Source of the DNA: Rhizobium sp. SEMIA4064
GTDB taxonomy: Bacteria; Pseudomonadota; Alphaproteobacteria; Rhizobiales; Rhizobiaceae
DNA: 64,000 nt
NCBI RefSeq assembly: GCF_003025035.1
Contig: NZ_PYJN01000019.1
Location: forward strand, 248,001-312,000
Reading direction: 5' to 3'
Program-made: the position numbers and the translations under genes
Part shown: in pieces, positions 1-7,743 of the stretch
Position numbering within the stretch: the stretch's first letter is position 1
Layout of the letters: each line of letters starts with the position of its first letter
The notes under the pieces: generated by a model
Databases searched by the model: none
Seen by the model: only the letters and a program-made list of their open reading frames with translations
Told to the model about the DNA's origin: nothing

Positions 1-266
1 CCGCTCTGGCAGGTCCAATAGGTTACCTGCTGGGTGACGGGAATTTTGACGACGGTTTCAATCCACGGCAGTTTGAAATGCAGGCCCGGTTCCGCGGTGC
101 CGACCATGGCCCCGGTGCGAAGGATCACACCGCGCTCGCCCTGGTCGATCGTGTACCATGAGCTGAAGATGATCATTGCAACGGCGATAACGGCGACAAT
201 GCCCAAAAATGCTGTCATTCGGCTCCTGGTTGCCACAGACGCCACGTCGATTTCCCGGTTCGCCAT
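1..266 (-). CDS. SPFH/band 7 (prohibitin-like) membrane protein, N-terminal part
   Basis: The gene runs off the left edge; only the first 88 residues are visible. The protein starts MANREIDVASVATRSR, has one strong membrane segment at about residues 18-36 (AFLGIVAVIAVAMIIF), and then enters an SPFH/band 7 domain recognisable from YTIDQGERGVILRTG and GLHFKLPWIETV. Proteins of this family (HflC/HflK, prohibitin, stomatin) form large membrane-anchored oligomers with the domain on one face of the inner membrane. The start at 266 is chosen because GAGGAAA lies a few bases upstream; the frame stays open upstream, so an earlier start is possible. Family assignment is firm; which subfamily cannot be told from this fragment. 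Confidence 0.75.
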   Translation of the reverse strand, partial: MANREIDVASVATRSRMTAFLGIVAVIAVAMIIFSSWYTIDQGERGVILRTGAMVGTAEPGLHFKLPWIETVVKIPVTQQVTYWTCQS

Positions 267-357
267 CGATTTCCTCATCATCTCTTCGATGGCGGAGACA
301 TAGATGAGTCGGCGCGGAAATGCACCCATTGCGGGTCTGCATGGCGAAGTTACAGCT

Positions 358-1389
358 TCAGTTTCTAGTCACCGGCTTCGAGCGCATCCGCGACACCGTT
401 TCGCGCTCCGCCCGCTTGCAGCGCATTGGCGGCAGGCCGCGATCCATCAGGTCCATATCTTCCAACACCATGTCGCCCATTTTCTTGAAGGCGCTGTCAA
501 GGGCACCGGCGCGATGCGCCGAGCGGATGAAGCCTTTGAGGCCGCGCACCGGATGGTCCTTGCCAAGCGGTTCCTCCGGATAGACATCGCTCGCCGCAAC
601 GATATGGCCGGAGGCGACCTCGGCCATCAATGCGTCGAAATCCACCACATCGGCACGGCTGAGCAGGATGAAGGCCGCCCCCTTGCGCATGCGCGCAAAA
701 GCCTCGGCGCCGAGAAAACCCTTGTTCTCGCTGGTGACGGAGGCCACCACGAACAGGAAATCGCTGCCCGACAGCACCTCGTCGAGGCCGGCCGGCTGGA
801 CGCCATGTTCCCTGAGGATCGAAGGCGGCATCCAAGGGTCGAACACCCTGACCGTCGCGCGAAAGCCCGACAGCACCCTGCTCAGCGCCTTGCCGAGATC
901 ACCGAAGCCGACGATACCGATATCGCTGCCGGAGATCAGCCGGGCCTTGGCATTGCCATCACCGCCCCAAAGCTCCCTGCCCTCGCGAAAATCGAGATCC
1001 GCATCGACGATGCCGCGTGCCAGGCTGAGCGCAAACCCGAGCCCGATTTCAGCCACCGGCTCGGCAAAGACCTGTCCGGTCGTCACGACATGAATGCCGC
1101 GCTGGAACAGGACATCATAGGGCATGTTGTTGATGAGATTGCTTTCGACATTCAGGATGCAGCGCAGGCGCGGCATGCGGTCGAGCGTGTCCTTTGAAAG
1201 CGGCGGCTGGCCGATGATATAGCGCGCCTCGCCGAGCACATCGTCGCCAAGCCCGGCAATATTCTCCGGATCCGCCTCGACGATCCGGTATTTCGAATGG
1301 AGGAGCGACAGCGCATCCTTGCTGAAGATGAGTTCAAGCGAGCGCGGCTCGGGCGCGCTGATGGCCAAAGGCCTGTTATCAGTCGACAT
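358..1389 (-). CDS. D-isomer-specific 2-hydroxyacid dehydrogenase family protein
   Basis: A 343-residue NAD(P)-dependent oxidoreductase expected to interconvert a 2-hydroxy acid and a 2-oxo acid. The Rossmann glycine motif IVGFGDLG is near residues 159-166. The catalytic triad of the family can be placed: Arg245 in LLSRADVVD, Glu272 in YPEEPLG and His292 in RSAHRAG. The usual NTARGG around the Arg is replaced by LLSRAD, so it is not a close serA or gyaR relative and the substrate is unknown. GGGAGAGA precedes the ATG. It lies 56 bp downstream of the glycosylase gene on the same strand and may be cotranscribed, though no functional link is evident. Confidence 0.85.
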   Translation of the reverse strand: MSTDNRPLAISAPEPRSLELIFSKDALSLLHSKYRIVEADPENIAGLGDDVLGEARYIIGQPPLSKDTLDRMPRLRCILNVESNLINNMPYDVLFQRGIHVVTTGQVFAEPVAEIGLGFALSLARGIVDADLDFREGRELWGGDGNAKARLISGSDIGIVGFGDLGKALSRVLSGFRATVRVFDPWMPPSILREHGVQPAGLDEVLSGSDFLFVVASVTSENKGFLGAEAFARMRKGAAFILLSRADVVDFDALMAEVASGHIVAASDVYPEEPLGKDHPVRGLKGFIRSAHRAGALDSAFKKMGDMVLEDMDLMDRGLPPMRCKRAERETVSRMRSKPVTRN

Positions 1390-1445
1390 GAAAGTCTCTC
1401 CCTATTCTCAGAGACGATCCAATATCATTCGACCAGCCAAATCAA

Positions 1446-2141
1446 TCAGGGCTCGTCTTCCCCTCCCGGCATGCCCACAGAGAAGGCGCAGATGCGCGAG
1501 AGATAGGTTTGCGGCAGGCCCGTTTCCGCGGCCCAGGCATTGAACCGATCCTGGATCAGCTTGAAATCTTTCTTGGTCGGCTTCGTCTCCGAGATCAGCA
1601 GGCCAGAAAGGCGCAGGCAAACGAGCACGTCATGGCTCATGACGAAACTGTCGCGTCCGATGGCGCGCAGGAAATATTGGCCGCTCATGCCGCCGAGGCG
1701 GTTGGCGCGCTTGTCGAGAACGGCGAGCAGGCCGATATGATCCTCCACCGGCCAATCGGCGAAGAAGCGCCCGGCGCTGCCATGTTCCTCGGCAAGTTGG
1801 CGAATGAAATGCGCATTGGCCCGCACGGACATGATCTTGGCGCCGTTGCGCACGACGCGCGTGTCCGAGGTCAGATCATGCCAGTAATCGTCGGGCGCGA
1901 AATTAAGGAACACCGGATCGAAACCGGAGAAAGCCGCTTCGAAACCCGGCCATTTGGAATCGATGACATTGCGCACGAAGCCGGCATAGAAGACATAGCG
2001 CGTCATTTCCGACAGCAACCTGTCGTCTGGCATGGCGCGCAAGGCATCATGATCGGGCGCTTTCGGCATCAGCGCTTTCAGCGCTTCCGCCCCGCCTTTG
2101 CGCTTTTCCGCCCGTTCCAGAATTTCCGCGAAGCTGCCCAC
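1446..2141 (-). CDS. tag: DNA-3-methyladenine glycosylase I family protein
   Basis: A 231-residue base-excision repair enzyme of the Tag family, which removes 3-methyladenine from alkylated DNA. The core segment YVFYAGFVRNVIDSKWPGF (near residue 50) matches the family's FAGFNW.. helix, and the following AFSGFDP and the SHDVLVCLRLSGL region fit the helix-hairpin-helix fold. The N-terminus lacks the Cys/His start typical of E. coli Tag, so it belongs to the more divergent alphaproteobacterial branch and may not bind the same zinc ion. The next gene downstream is the 2-hydroxyacid dehydrogenase. Confidence 0.75.
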   Translation of the reverse strand: MGSFAEILERAEKRKGGAEALKALMPKAPDHDALRAMPDDRLLSEMTRYVFYAGFVRNVIDSKWPGFEAAFSGFDPVFLNFAPDDYWHDLTSDTRVVRNGAKIMSVRANAHFIRQLAEEHGSAGRFFADWPVEDHIGLLAVLDKRANRLGGMSGQYFLRAIGRDSFVMSHDVLVCLRLSGLLISETKPTKKDFKLIQDRFNAWAAETGLPQTYLSRICAFSVGMPGGEDEP

Positions 2142-2284
2142 CTGCCCCTCCTCTCTGACGAAGACTCAAGTCTTTTACGATCTCGTGCCTCCGCGCAAGG
2201 TAACGCGCGCTGGACATCCGCTGCAATTTTACTTGTACCTTCGCCCACCCTGGCGTTAACGTGAGCGCGTGGGTCGGAGCTGGA

Positions 2285-2548
2285 ATGATGAGTAATAGAC
2301 ATTGGAATTTCCCGGTGATGGTCATCTGCACGCGAACAGGGAAAATCTATACCGTTGGCACCACGAAAGAGGCATTGGACATGCTCTTGAATGCATGGCC
2401 CGTTGCCGAAGGCAAGGCGTTCATGATGGCCTTGCAGATATGCACGGATGTTGAAAGCGGGATCAGGCAACCGCTGGAAGCGCGCAACAGTTTCGTCGCC
2501 GCCGCCAAGGAAGCAGGCGTACCGATCGAAACCACAATGGCCGAATAA
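2285..2548 (+). CDS. DUF982 domain protein
   Basis: A small 87-residue protein starting MMSNRHWNFPVMVICTRTG. The pattern of W-x-x-PV near the N-terminus, a TxxEALDxLLxAWP segment, and a C-terminal ARNSFVAAAKEAG helix is that of DUF982, a family found in multiple copies in rhizobia with no known function. The start at 2285 is preferred over the longer frame from GTG 2261 because GGAG at 2276-2279 is correctly spaced from ATG 2285 or 2288. A second DUF982 gene follows 114 bp downstream, so this is a tandem duplication. Confidence 0.75.
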   Translation: MMSNRHWNFPVMVICTRTGKIYTVGTTKEALDMLLNAWPVAEGKAFMMALQICTDVESGIRQPLEARNSFVAAAKEAGVPIETTMAE

Positions 2549-2662
2549 ACCGCCGCATCACCTGATTCTCCTCTCGCGCCGTGGCTTTGTGCCTCTGTCC
2601 GCAACAATGCTTGGAACGAAACCGCCGCTATCCCGTTTTGAAATGCCAAAACGAGGAGCGCG

Positions 2663-2905
2663 ATGTTTCAAACCGCCTGGAGAAAGCCTGTCGTCGTACG
2701 CCTGCCGAAAAATATCCGCATCATCCGGACAGCGGCCGAGGCTACGGACTGCCTGACCGTGGATTGGCCGATACGCCACGGAAACGCCTATGAGGCCGCG
2801 TTGCGCGCCTGCATCGATTGCTTTGAAGGATATACCACCGCGAACGAAACCCGCATGGCTTTCGTCGCCGCCTGCCGCGAGGCGCATGCCCTGATAAGCG
2901 CATGA
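2663..2905 (+). CDS. DUF982 domain protein (second copy)
   Basis: An 80-residue paralogue of the preceding gene: W-x-x-PVVV near the N-terminus, TAAEATDCLTVDWP in the middle, and the MAFVAACREA C-terminal helix. The start ATG is preceded by GAGGAG. The two copies differ widely in sequence while keeping the conserved positions, so the duplication is old. Function is unknown. Confidence 0.75.
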   Translation: MFQTAWRKPVVVRLPKNIRIIRTAAEATDCLTVDWPIRHGNAYEAALRACIDCFEGYTTANETRMAFVAACREAHALISA

Positions 2906-3380
2906 CGCCGGGCAAACACATTTTCATGGCGCGGAGTATTAGGCCGGATCTTTTGCTAAGAAAAACTGGAGTTTGACGGTCGTTAATTCAAAATTAAAAG
3001 CAAACGAATAAAAGCGGTCTTGGGTCGCGAGAAGTCTGCTGAAAAACGCGATTCGCCCATGAGTAAAAGACGCATCTGGGCGAACGGGGGTAGCAGGCAA
3101 GACGTCAGCGTCCAATGGCGTAGGGATCAGGGCCGTGCATGGCTCTGGAAGCATGATGCCCTTCCAACGCGCCGGCTCGTCCGAGCCATGTTCCGTGTAA
3201 CTTCATTCTCTTCCGACAGGACGCCCGAATTGTCGACGCCGGTATTGGTGTCCGATTAAGCGGGTAACGCTGCCAGCAAACGCGCGTCCAACGACGCCGT
3301 AAAGGGACTTTGCTGGTCTTCTCGCGCGGCCGACGGCAGAGGGGTGATATTCGCATTCAGCTAACACTAGGGGCGCGTCC
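2906..3380. other. Intergenic region upstream of the octapeptide-repeat gene
   Basis: About 475 bp without a convincing gene. Short frames on both strands (for example 3020-3259) have no ribosome binding site and no protein-like composition. The stretch around 2985-3015 is AT-rich and could hold the promoter of the gene at 3381, but no clear -35/-10 pair could be assigned. AGGGG just before 3381 is the likely ribosome binding site of that gene. Confidence 0.4.
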
Positions 3381-5351
3381 ATGACTTCAGTTATTTCTTC
3401 TCTGAGCATCACTCAGATCAAAGCTCTTTCCACCACAACGATTAAGCAGCTCACCACCGACGACGTGGCAGCACTGAGCACCACGCAGATCAAGGCGCTG
3501 AGCTCAACGCAACTCTCCGCTTTTGAAACGCAGGACATCTCCACCTTCACCTCCACGCAGATTGGCGCCGTATCGACGAGCGCCATTCTTGGTTTGAACC
3601 TGGACCAACTGGCTGTTCTCTCCACGACCCAGCTCGGGGGCCTCTCGACCGAACAGGTCGCCGCGCTCACCACAGCCGACGTTGCCGGCCTCTCCACCGA
3701 TCAGGCCAAGGCTCTCTCCACCAGCCAGGTGGCCGCTCTGACCTCGAAGCAGGTTGCAGTCCTCTCCACTGACGATGTTGCCGCCCTCTCCACCGACCAG
3801 ATCGGTGTTCTGAAGACCGCGCAGGTCGCAGCCATGAAGTCGGCCCAGATCGCAGCTCTCTCCACCGACCAGGCCGCTGCACTGTCCTCGACGCAGATTG
3901 GCGCCCTGACGGCAACAGAAGTTGGCGCTCTCTCCACGGCCGACATCGCAACCTTCTCGACCGACGAAATCGCAGCGATCAGCACCGCGGCTTTGTCCGG
4001 CCTGACCTCTGATAAGGTCGCAGCGCTCTCTACTGATCAGGTTGCGGCTCTGAAGACCAGCCAGATCGCTAAGTTGAGCACTGCCCAGATCGGCGCACTC
4101 TCGACCGATCAGGCCAAGGTTCTGACCACCGATCAAGTGGCCGCTCTGACATCGACCCAGATCGCAGCTCTTTCTACAGACGACGTTGCCGCTCTGACCA
4201 CCGCTCAGATCGGTGTTCTGAAGACAGCTCAGGTCGCCGCCCTGAAGTCGGCCCAGATCGCAGCCCTCTCCACCGACCAGGCTGCTGCTCTGTCCTCGAC
4301 CCAGATCGGTGCCCTGACGGCAACCGAAGTTGGTGCTCTGTCCACCGCTGACATCGCGACCTTCTCGACTGACGAGATCGCAGCGATCAGCACCGCGGCT
4401 CTGTCGGGCCTGACCTCCGACAAGGTTGCTGCCCTCTCGACCGATCAGGTGGCCGCTCTGACCACCAGTCAGGTCGCGAAGCTCAGCACCACTCAGATCG
4501 GCGCTCTCTCGACCGACCAGGCCAAGGTTCTGACCACCGACCAGGTCAGTGCTTTGACAAGCTCGCAGATCGGTGCACTCTCGACTGACGATGTTGCCGC
4601 CCTCACTACCGCTCAGATCGGTGTACTGAAGACCGGTCAAGTCTCAGCCCTGAGCTCCGCACAGGTTGCAGCCCTCTCCACCGACCAGGCTGCCGCTCTG
4701 ACTTCGACGCAGATCGGCGCTCTGACGGCAACGGAAGTTGGTGCTCTGTCCACCGCTGATATCGCAACCTTCTCGACCGACGAGATCGCGGCGATCAGCA
4801 CTTCGGCTCTGTCCGGACTGACCTCCGATAAGGTTGCTGCTCTCTCCACCGATCAGGTTGCTGCTCTGAAGACCAGCCAGATCGCTAAGCTGAGCACCAC
4901 CCAGATCGGCGCTCTCTCCACCGACCAGGCCAAGGTCCTGACCACCGACCAGGTCGGCGCGCTGACAAGCTCGCAGATCGGCGCGCTCTCCACCGACGAC
5001 GTTGCCGCCCTCTCCACCGATCAGATCGGTGTGCTGAAGACCGGCCAAGTCTCGGCCCTGAGCTCCGCACAGGTTGCCGCCCTCTCCACCGATCAGGTCG
5101 CCGCTCTCACGAGCACGCAGATCGGCGCGATGACGGCCTCCGAAGTCGGCGCCCTCTCCACCGCTGACATCGCAACCTTCTCGACTGACGAGATCGCGGC
5201 GATCAGCACGGCGGGTCTGGCTGGACTGTCCACGGATGACATCGCGTCGCTCTCCAGCGCCCAGCTTTACGCTTTCACCACCACACAGGTGCAGGCACTG
5301 GATCAAGGACAGGTCTCAGCGGTCATCTCGGCCTACGCGGCCTACAACTAA
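3381..5351 (+). CDS. Ser/Thr octapeptide-repeat protein, possible secreted adhesin or surface glycoprotein
   Basis: A 656-residue protein that, after the initial Met, is entirely made of 8-residue units with consensus T-x-Q-[IV]-x-A-L-[ST]; I count 81 units plus a 7-residue tail (SAYAAYN). The units form 17-octad blocks: residues 2-137, 138-273, 274-409, 410-545, then a shorter block of 13. Each unit places a Ser/Thr pair next to a [DE]/Q position and two hydrophobic residues, as expected of a regular solenoid. No cysteine, N-terminal signal peptide or membrane segment was seen, so export would need a leaderless route such as type I secretion; that is inference. The next two genes encode glycosyltransferases, one of the protein O-GlcNAc transferase family, making this a candidate acceptor. 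Function is not established for the repeat type. Confidence 0.85.
   Translation: MTSVISSLSITQIKALSTTTIKQLTTDDVAALSTTQIKALSSTQLSAFETQDISTFTSTQIGAVSTSAILGLNLDQLAVLSTTQLGGLSTEQVAALTTADVAGLSTDQAKALSTSQVAALTSKQVAVLSTDDVAALSTDQIGVLKTAQVAAMKSAQIAALSTDQAAALSSTQIGALTATEVGALSTADIATFSTDEIAAISTAALSGLTSDKVAALSTDQVAALKTSQIAKLSTAQIGALSTDQAKVLTTDQVAALTSTQIAALSTDDVAALTTAQIGVLKTAQVAALKSAQIAALSTDQAAALSSTQIGALTATEVGALSTADIATFSTDEIAAISTAALSGLTSDKVAALSTDQVAALTTSQVAKLSTTQIGALSTDQAKVLTTDQVSALTSSQIGALSTDDVAALTTAQIGVLKTGQVSALSSAQVAALSTDQAAALTSTQIGALTATEVGALSTADIATFSTDEIAAISTSALSGLTSDKVAALSTDQVAALKTSQIAKLSTTQIGALSTDQAKVLTTDQVGALTSSQIGALSTDDVAALSTDQIGVLKTGQVSALSSAQVAALSTDQVAALTSTQIGAMTASEVGALSTADIATFSTDEIAAISTAGLAGLSTDDIASLSSAQLYAFTTTQVQALDQGQVSAVISAYAAYN
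3792..5348 (+). repeat. 408-bp tandem repeat array inside the octapeptide gene
   Basis: Blocks at 3792-4199, 4200-4607 and 4608-5015 are each exactly 408 bp (17 octads) and very similar, with a partial fourth copy at 5016-5348. The segment before it (3384-3791) is a more diverged block of the same length. Underneath lies a 24-bp period. Third-position differences between blocks show they are not recent perfect duplications. Confidence 0.9.
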
Positions 5352-5362
5352 GATCCAACGGA

Positions 5363-5432
5363 TTGCGGCGCGGTTTCATACGCGCCGCAATAGACCTCAG
5401 CGTCGCGCGAGAGATTGCGCGGCGCTTTCTTC
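5363..5432 (+). terminator. Tandem hairpins after the octapeptide-repeat gene
   Basis: Two inverted repeats follow the stop codon. The first pairs 5363-5372 with 5381-5390 (TTGCGGCGCG / CGCGCCGCAA, perfect, 8-nt loop). The second pairs 5399-5408 with 5417-5426 and is followed by TTCTTC. The second resembles an intrinsic terminator, which would partly separate the repeat gene from the glycosyltransferase genes. Confidence 0.55.
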
Positions 5433-5655
5433 GTGAGATGTGAATCGGAATCGTTGCGATTTGCTCGTCATGCCTCTCGGCAGGCTACGGAGGGCCCACT
5501 TCGCCGTGTGTCATGGGCGGAGGACGTCCCGCTCCCTGCCACAGCTCCCACTGAAAACAACCAGTCCGACGCAAGCTAGCTGCGCTAGAAGGGATGACGC
5601 TTTCGCTCGTCAGTTCACACCCTCGGCCGCAAGGCCGTCTTGTCGCAGGATGTCC

Positions 5656-7704
5656 ATGACCGTCAATATTGCCTCTGTCTCGCCCCAGGTCTCGCCGCTC
5701 GTCAGCGCGTCGGAGAGGGCGCGGAACCAGCAATTGCCGCTTGGCGAACTGTTCCAACTCGCCGAAGTTTTGAACGGCATCGGAAAGCACGCGCAGGCAG
5801 TTGAGCTTTACAAGACGTGGATCGCCTTCAACGACACCAATCCCCTGCTGCATCTTGCTTATTTCAACTATGCGGTTGCCGCCAACCAAAGTGGTGATAC
5901 TGCGGGTGCGATCCACGCGCTGCGAGCCTGTCTGAAGCTGTCTCCGCAATTCGGGCCGGCGCACATCAACCTTGGCCGTCTGCTGGAAGACAGCGGCCTG
6001 CACGGCCGGGCTGTCGAGCAATGGCGAGATTTCGCAAAAGCGACCGCCGAGATCACGGCTGAAAAGATTGGCTATCGCCTGATGGCCCTCCAGCACATCG
6101 GCCGCGTTCTCGAAAGCGTCGGTTCGCTCGAAGAGGCGGAAGCGGCTTTATGGCAGGCGATCGAGCTGCAGCCCACCAAGACCGAGGCAGGACAGCATTG
6201 GACGTCGTTGCGGCAGCACCAATGTAAGTGGCCGACTTTGGTCACGTCCGAACACGTTTCGGCCCGGAACCTGTTGGACGCGATGTCGCCCTTGATTCTC
6301 GGCTGCTACACCGACGATCCCCTATTTCAGCTCGCCAAGGCCTATCGCTATCACAAATCTCTGATCGGGCGGCCCGATCTCCGTGATTTCCCACGCCAGG
6401 CCCCAAAGCAGAAATCGGGGACTGGAGAGCGCTTGCGCGTCGGCTATGTCTCATCAGATCTGCGCGATCACGCGGTCGGCTTTGCGCTTAGGGAAGTTCT
6501 GGAGCTGCATGACAAGAGCAGCGTCGAGGTCTTCGCCTATTATTGCGGCGAGCCCCGATCCAACGACGCAACACAAACGCGGATCAAGAACGCGGTGGAT
6601 TGCTGGCGGGAAATCTCTACGCTCAGCGATATCGACGCGGCAAAGCAAATCCGCGCTGACGAGATCGACATTCTCGTCGACGTCAACGGATACACCAAAC
6701 ATGCACGCGCGAAGATCTTCGCCTACCGCCCGGCGCCGGTCATCGTCAATTTCTGCGGCTATCCCGGCACGACTGCCAGCCCGTTCCATCAATACATCAT
6801 CGCGGACGAGCACATCATCCCGCCGGAGAACGAAATCTACTATACGGAAAAGGTGCTGCGGATTGCCTGCAACCAGCCCATCGACCGCAAACGGCTGATC
6901 GCCGCGCGGCCGACCCGCGCGGAAGCCGGCCTGCCGGAGGACGCCTTCGTCTACGCCTGCCTCAACGGCATGCAGAAGATCACCGCCAACTGCTTTGCCC
7001 GCTGGATGCAGATCCTTTCCGCGACACCCGACAGCGTGCTGTGGCTGCTGGCTGAGGCACCGGACGTCAACCAGCGCCTGCGCCAGATGGCCGAGCAAAA
7101 CGGCGTGGCGCCCGAGCGTCTTATTTTCGCGTCCAAGGCCGCCAATCCAAACCATCTCGCGCGAATGGCGCTGGCCGATCTCTTCCTGGACACCTTCCCC
7201 TATGGGGCGCATTCCACCGCGGCTGACGCCATCACCGTCGGGCTGCCGGTCTTGACCATGCCCGGAAAAAGCTTCGCCTCGCGCTTCTGCAGCAGCATCG
7301 TTGCGGCTGCCGGCGTTCCCGAGCTGATCTGCAGCGGACCGGATGATTATGTCAGCCGCGCTATCGCGTTCGCGCATGACCGCGAGAGCCTCACGGCGAT
7401 CCGGGATTCCTTGCAGCGCCAGCGCGAGACCAGCGCGTTGCGCGATATTCCAGGCCTTGCGCGGCGTCTCGAGCATCTGTTCTGGCAGATGCAGGGCGAG
7501 ATCGAGCGCGGAGAAACGCCCGCGCCCGACCTGCGCAATCTTGATGTGTACTACGAGGTTGGCGCCGAGATCGTTCTGGAGAATATCGAATTCGAGGACG
7601 ATCAAGACTACCGGCGCCGCTATCTCCAGAAACTGGCCCAATGGAACGATTACGCACCGCTTGCGAGCGACAGCCGTTTGTTGACTGAGCCGGCATCACT
7701 TTAA
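5656..7704 (+). CDS. TPR-containing SPINDLY/O-GlcNAc-transferase-like glycosyltransferase (GT41)
   Basis: About 682 residues. Residues 28-178 form four or five tetratricopeptide-like helix pairs, followed by the two-lobed GT41 catalytic region: RVGYVSSDLRDHAVGF (His272 aligns with the His of the human OGT segment DFGNHP), VNGYTKHARAKIFAYRPAP, YPGTTASPFHQYIIAD, a Lys at about 441 in NGMQKIT matching the UDP-contacting Lys of OGT, and LFLDTFPYGAHSTAADAI with MPGKSFASR. Such enzymes transfer GlcNAc, fucose or glucose from a nucleotide sugar to Ser/Thr or Asn of cytoplasmic proteins. The start at 5656 is chosen from AGGA at 5647-5650; the frame is open to 5440, but that extension looks non-coding. 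It lies between the Ser/Thr-repeat gene and a second glycosyltransferase. Confidence 0.85.
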   Translation: MTVNIASVSPQVSPLVSASERARNQQLPLGELFQLAEVLNGIGKHAQAVELYKTWIAFNDTNPLLHLAYFNYAVAANQSGDTAGAIHALRACLKLSPQFGPAHINLGRLLEDSGLHGRAVEQWRDFAKATAEITAEKIGYRLMALQHIGRVLESVGSLEEAEAALWQAIELQPTKTEAGQHWTSLRQHQCKWPTLVTSEHVSARNLLDAMSPLILGCYTDDPLFQLAKAYRYHKSLIGRPDLRDFPRQAPKQKSGTGERLRVGYVSSDLRDHAVGFALREVLELHDKSSVEVFAYYCGEPRSNDATQTRIKNAVDCWREISTLSDIDAAKQIRADEIDILVDVNGYTKHARAKIFAYRPAPVIVNFCGYPGTTASPFHQYIIADEHIIPPENEIYYTEKVLRIACNQPIDRKRLIAARPTRAEAGLPEDAFVYACLNGMQKITANCFARWMQILSATPDSVLWLLAEAPDVNQRLRQMAEQNGVAPERLIFASKAANPNHLARMALADLFLDTFPYGAHSTAADAITVGLPVLTMPGKSFASRFCSSIVAAAGVPELICSGPDDYVSRAIAFAHDRESLTAIRDSLQRQRETSALRDIPGLARRLEHLFWQMQGEIERGETPAPDLRNLDVYYEVGAEIVLENIEFEDDQDYRRRYLQKLAQWNDYAPLASDSRLLTEPASL

Positions 7705-7743
7705 AGTTGGATTGCGGCAACGGCTGCGAGCGAAGAGGACACT

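Noticed and set aside
304..1197. 297-residue + strand open frame antisense to the 2-hydroxyacid dehydrogenase
   Set aside because: It is the mirror of the well-supported minus-strand gene and has a His/Arg-rich composition typical of antisense frames in GC-rich DNA.
3504..4640. 378-residue minus-strand frame inside the octapeptide-repeat gene
   Set aside because: It simply mirrors the 24-bp repeat (Gly/Gln/Asp/Arg periodic) and has no ribosome site.
3381..5351. CRISPR-like direct repeats
   Set aside because: The 24-bp and 408-bp periods are a continuous coding frame with no unique spacers.
5440..5655. N-terminal extension of the GT41 gene
   Set aside because: The extra 72 residues are Arg-rich without family features, and a ribosome site supports the start at 5656.
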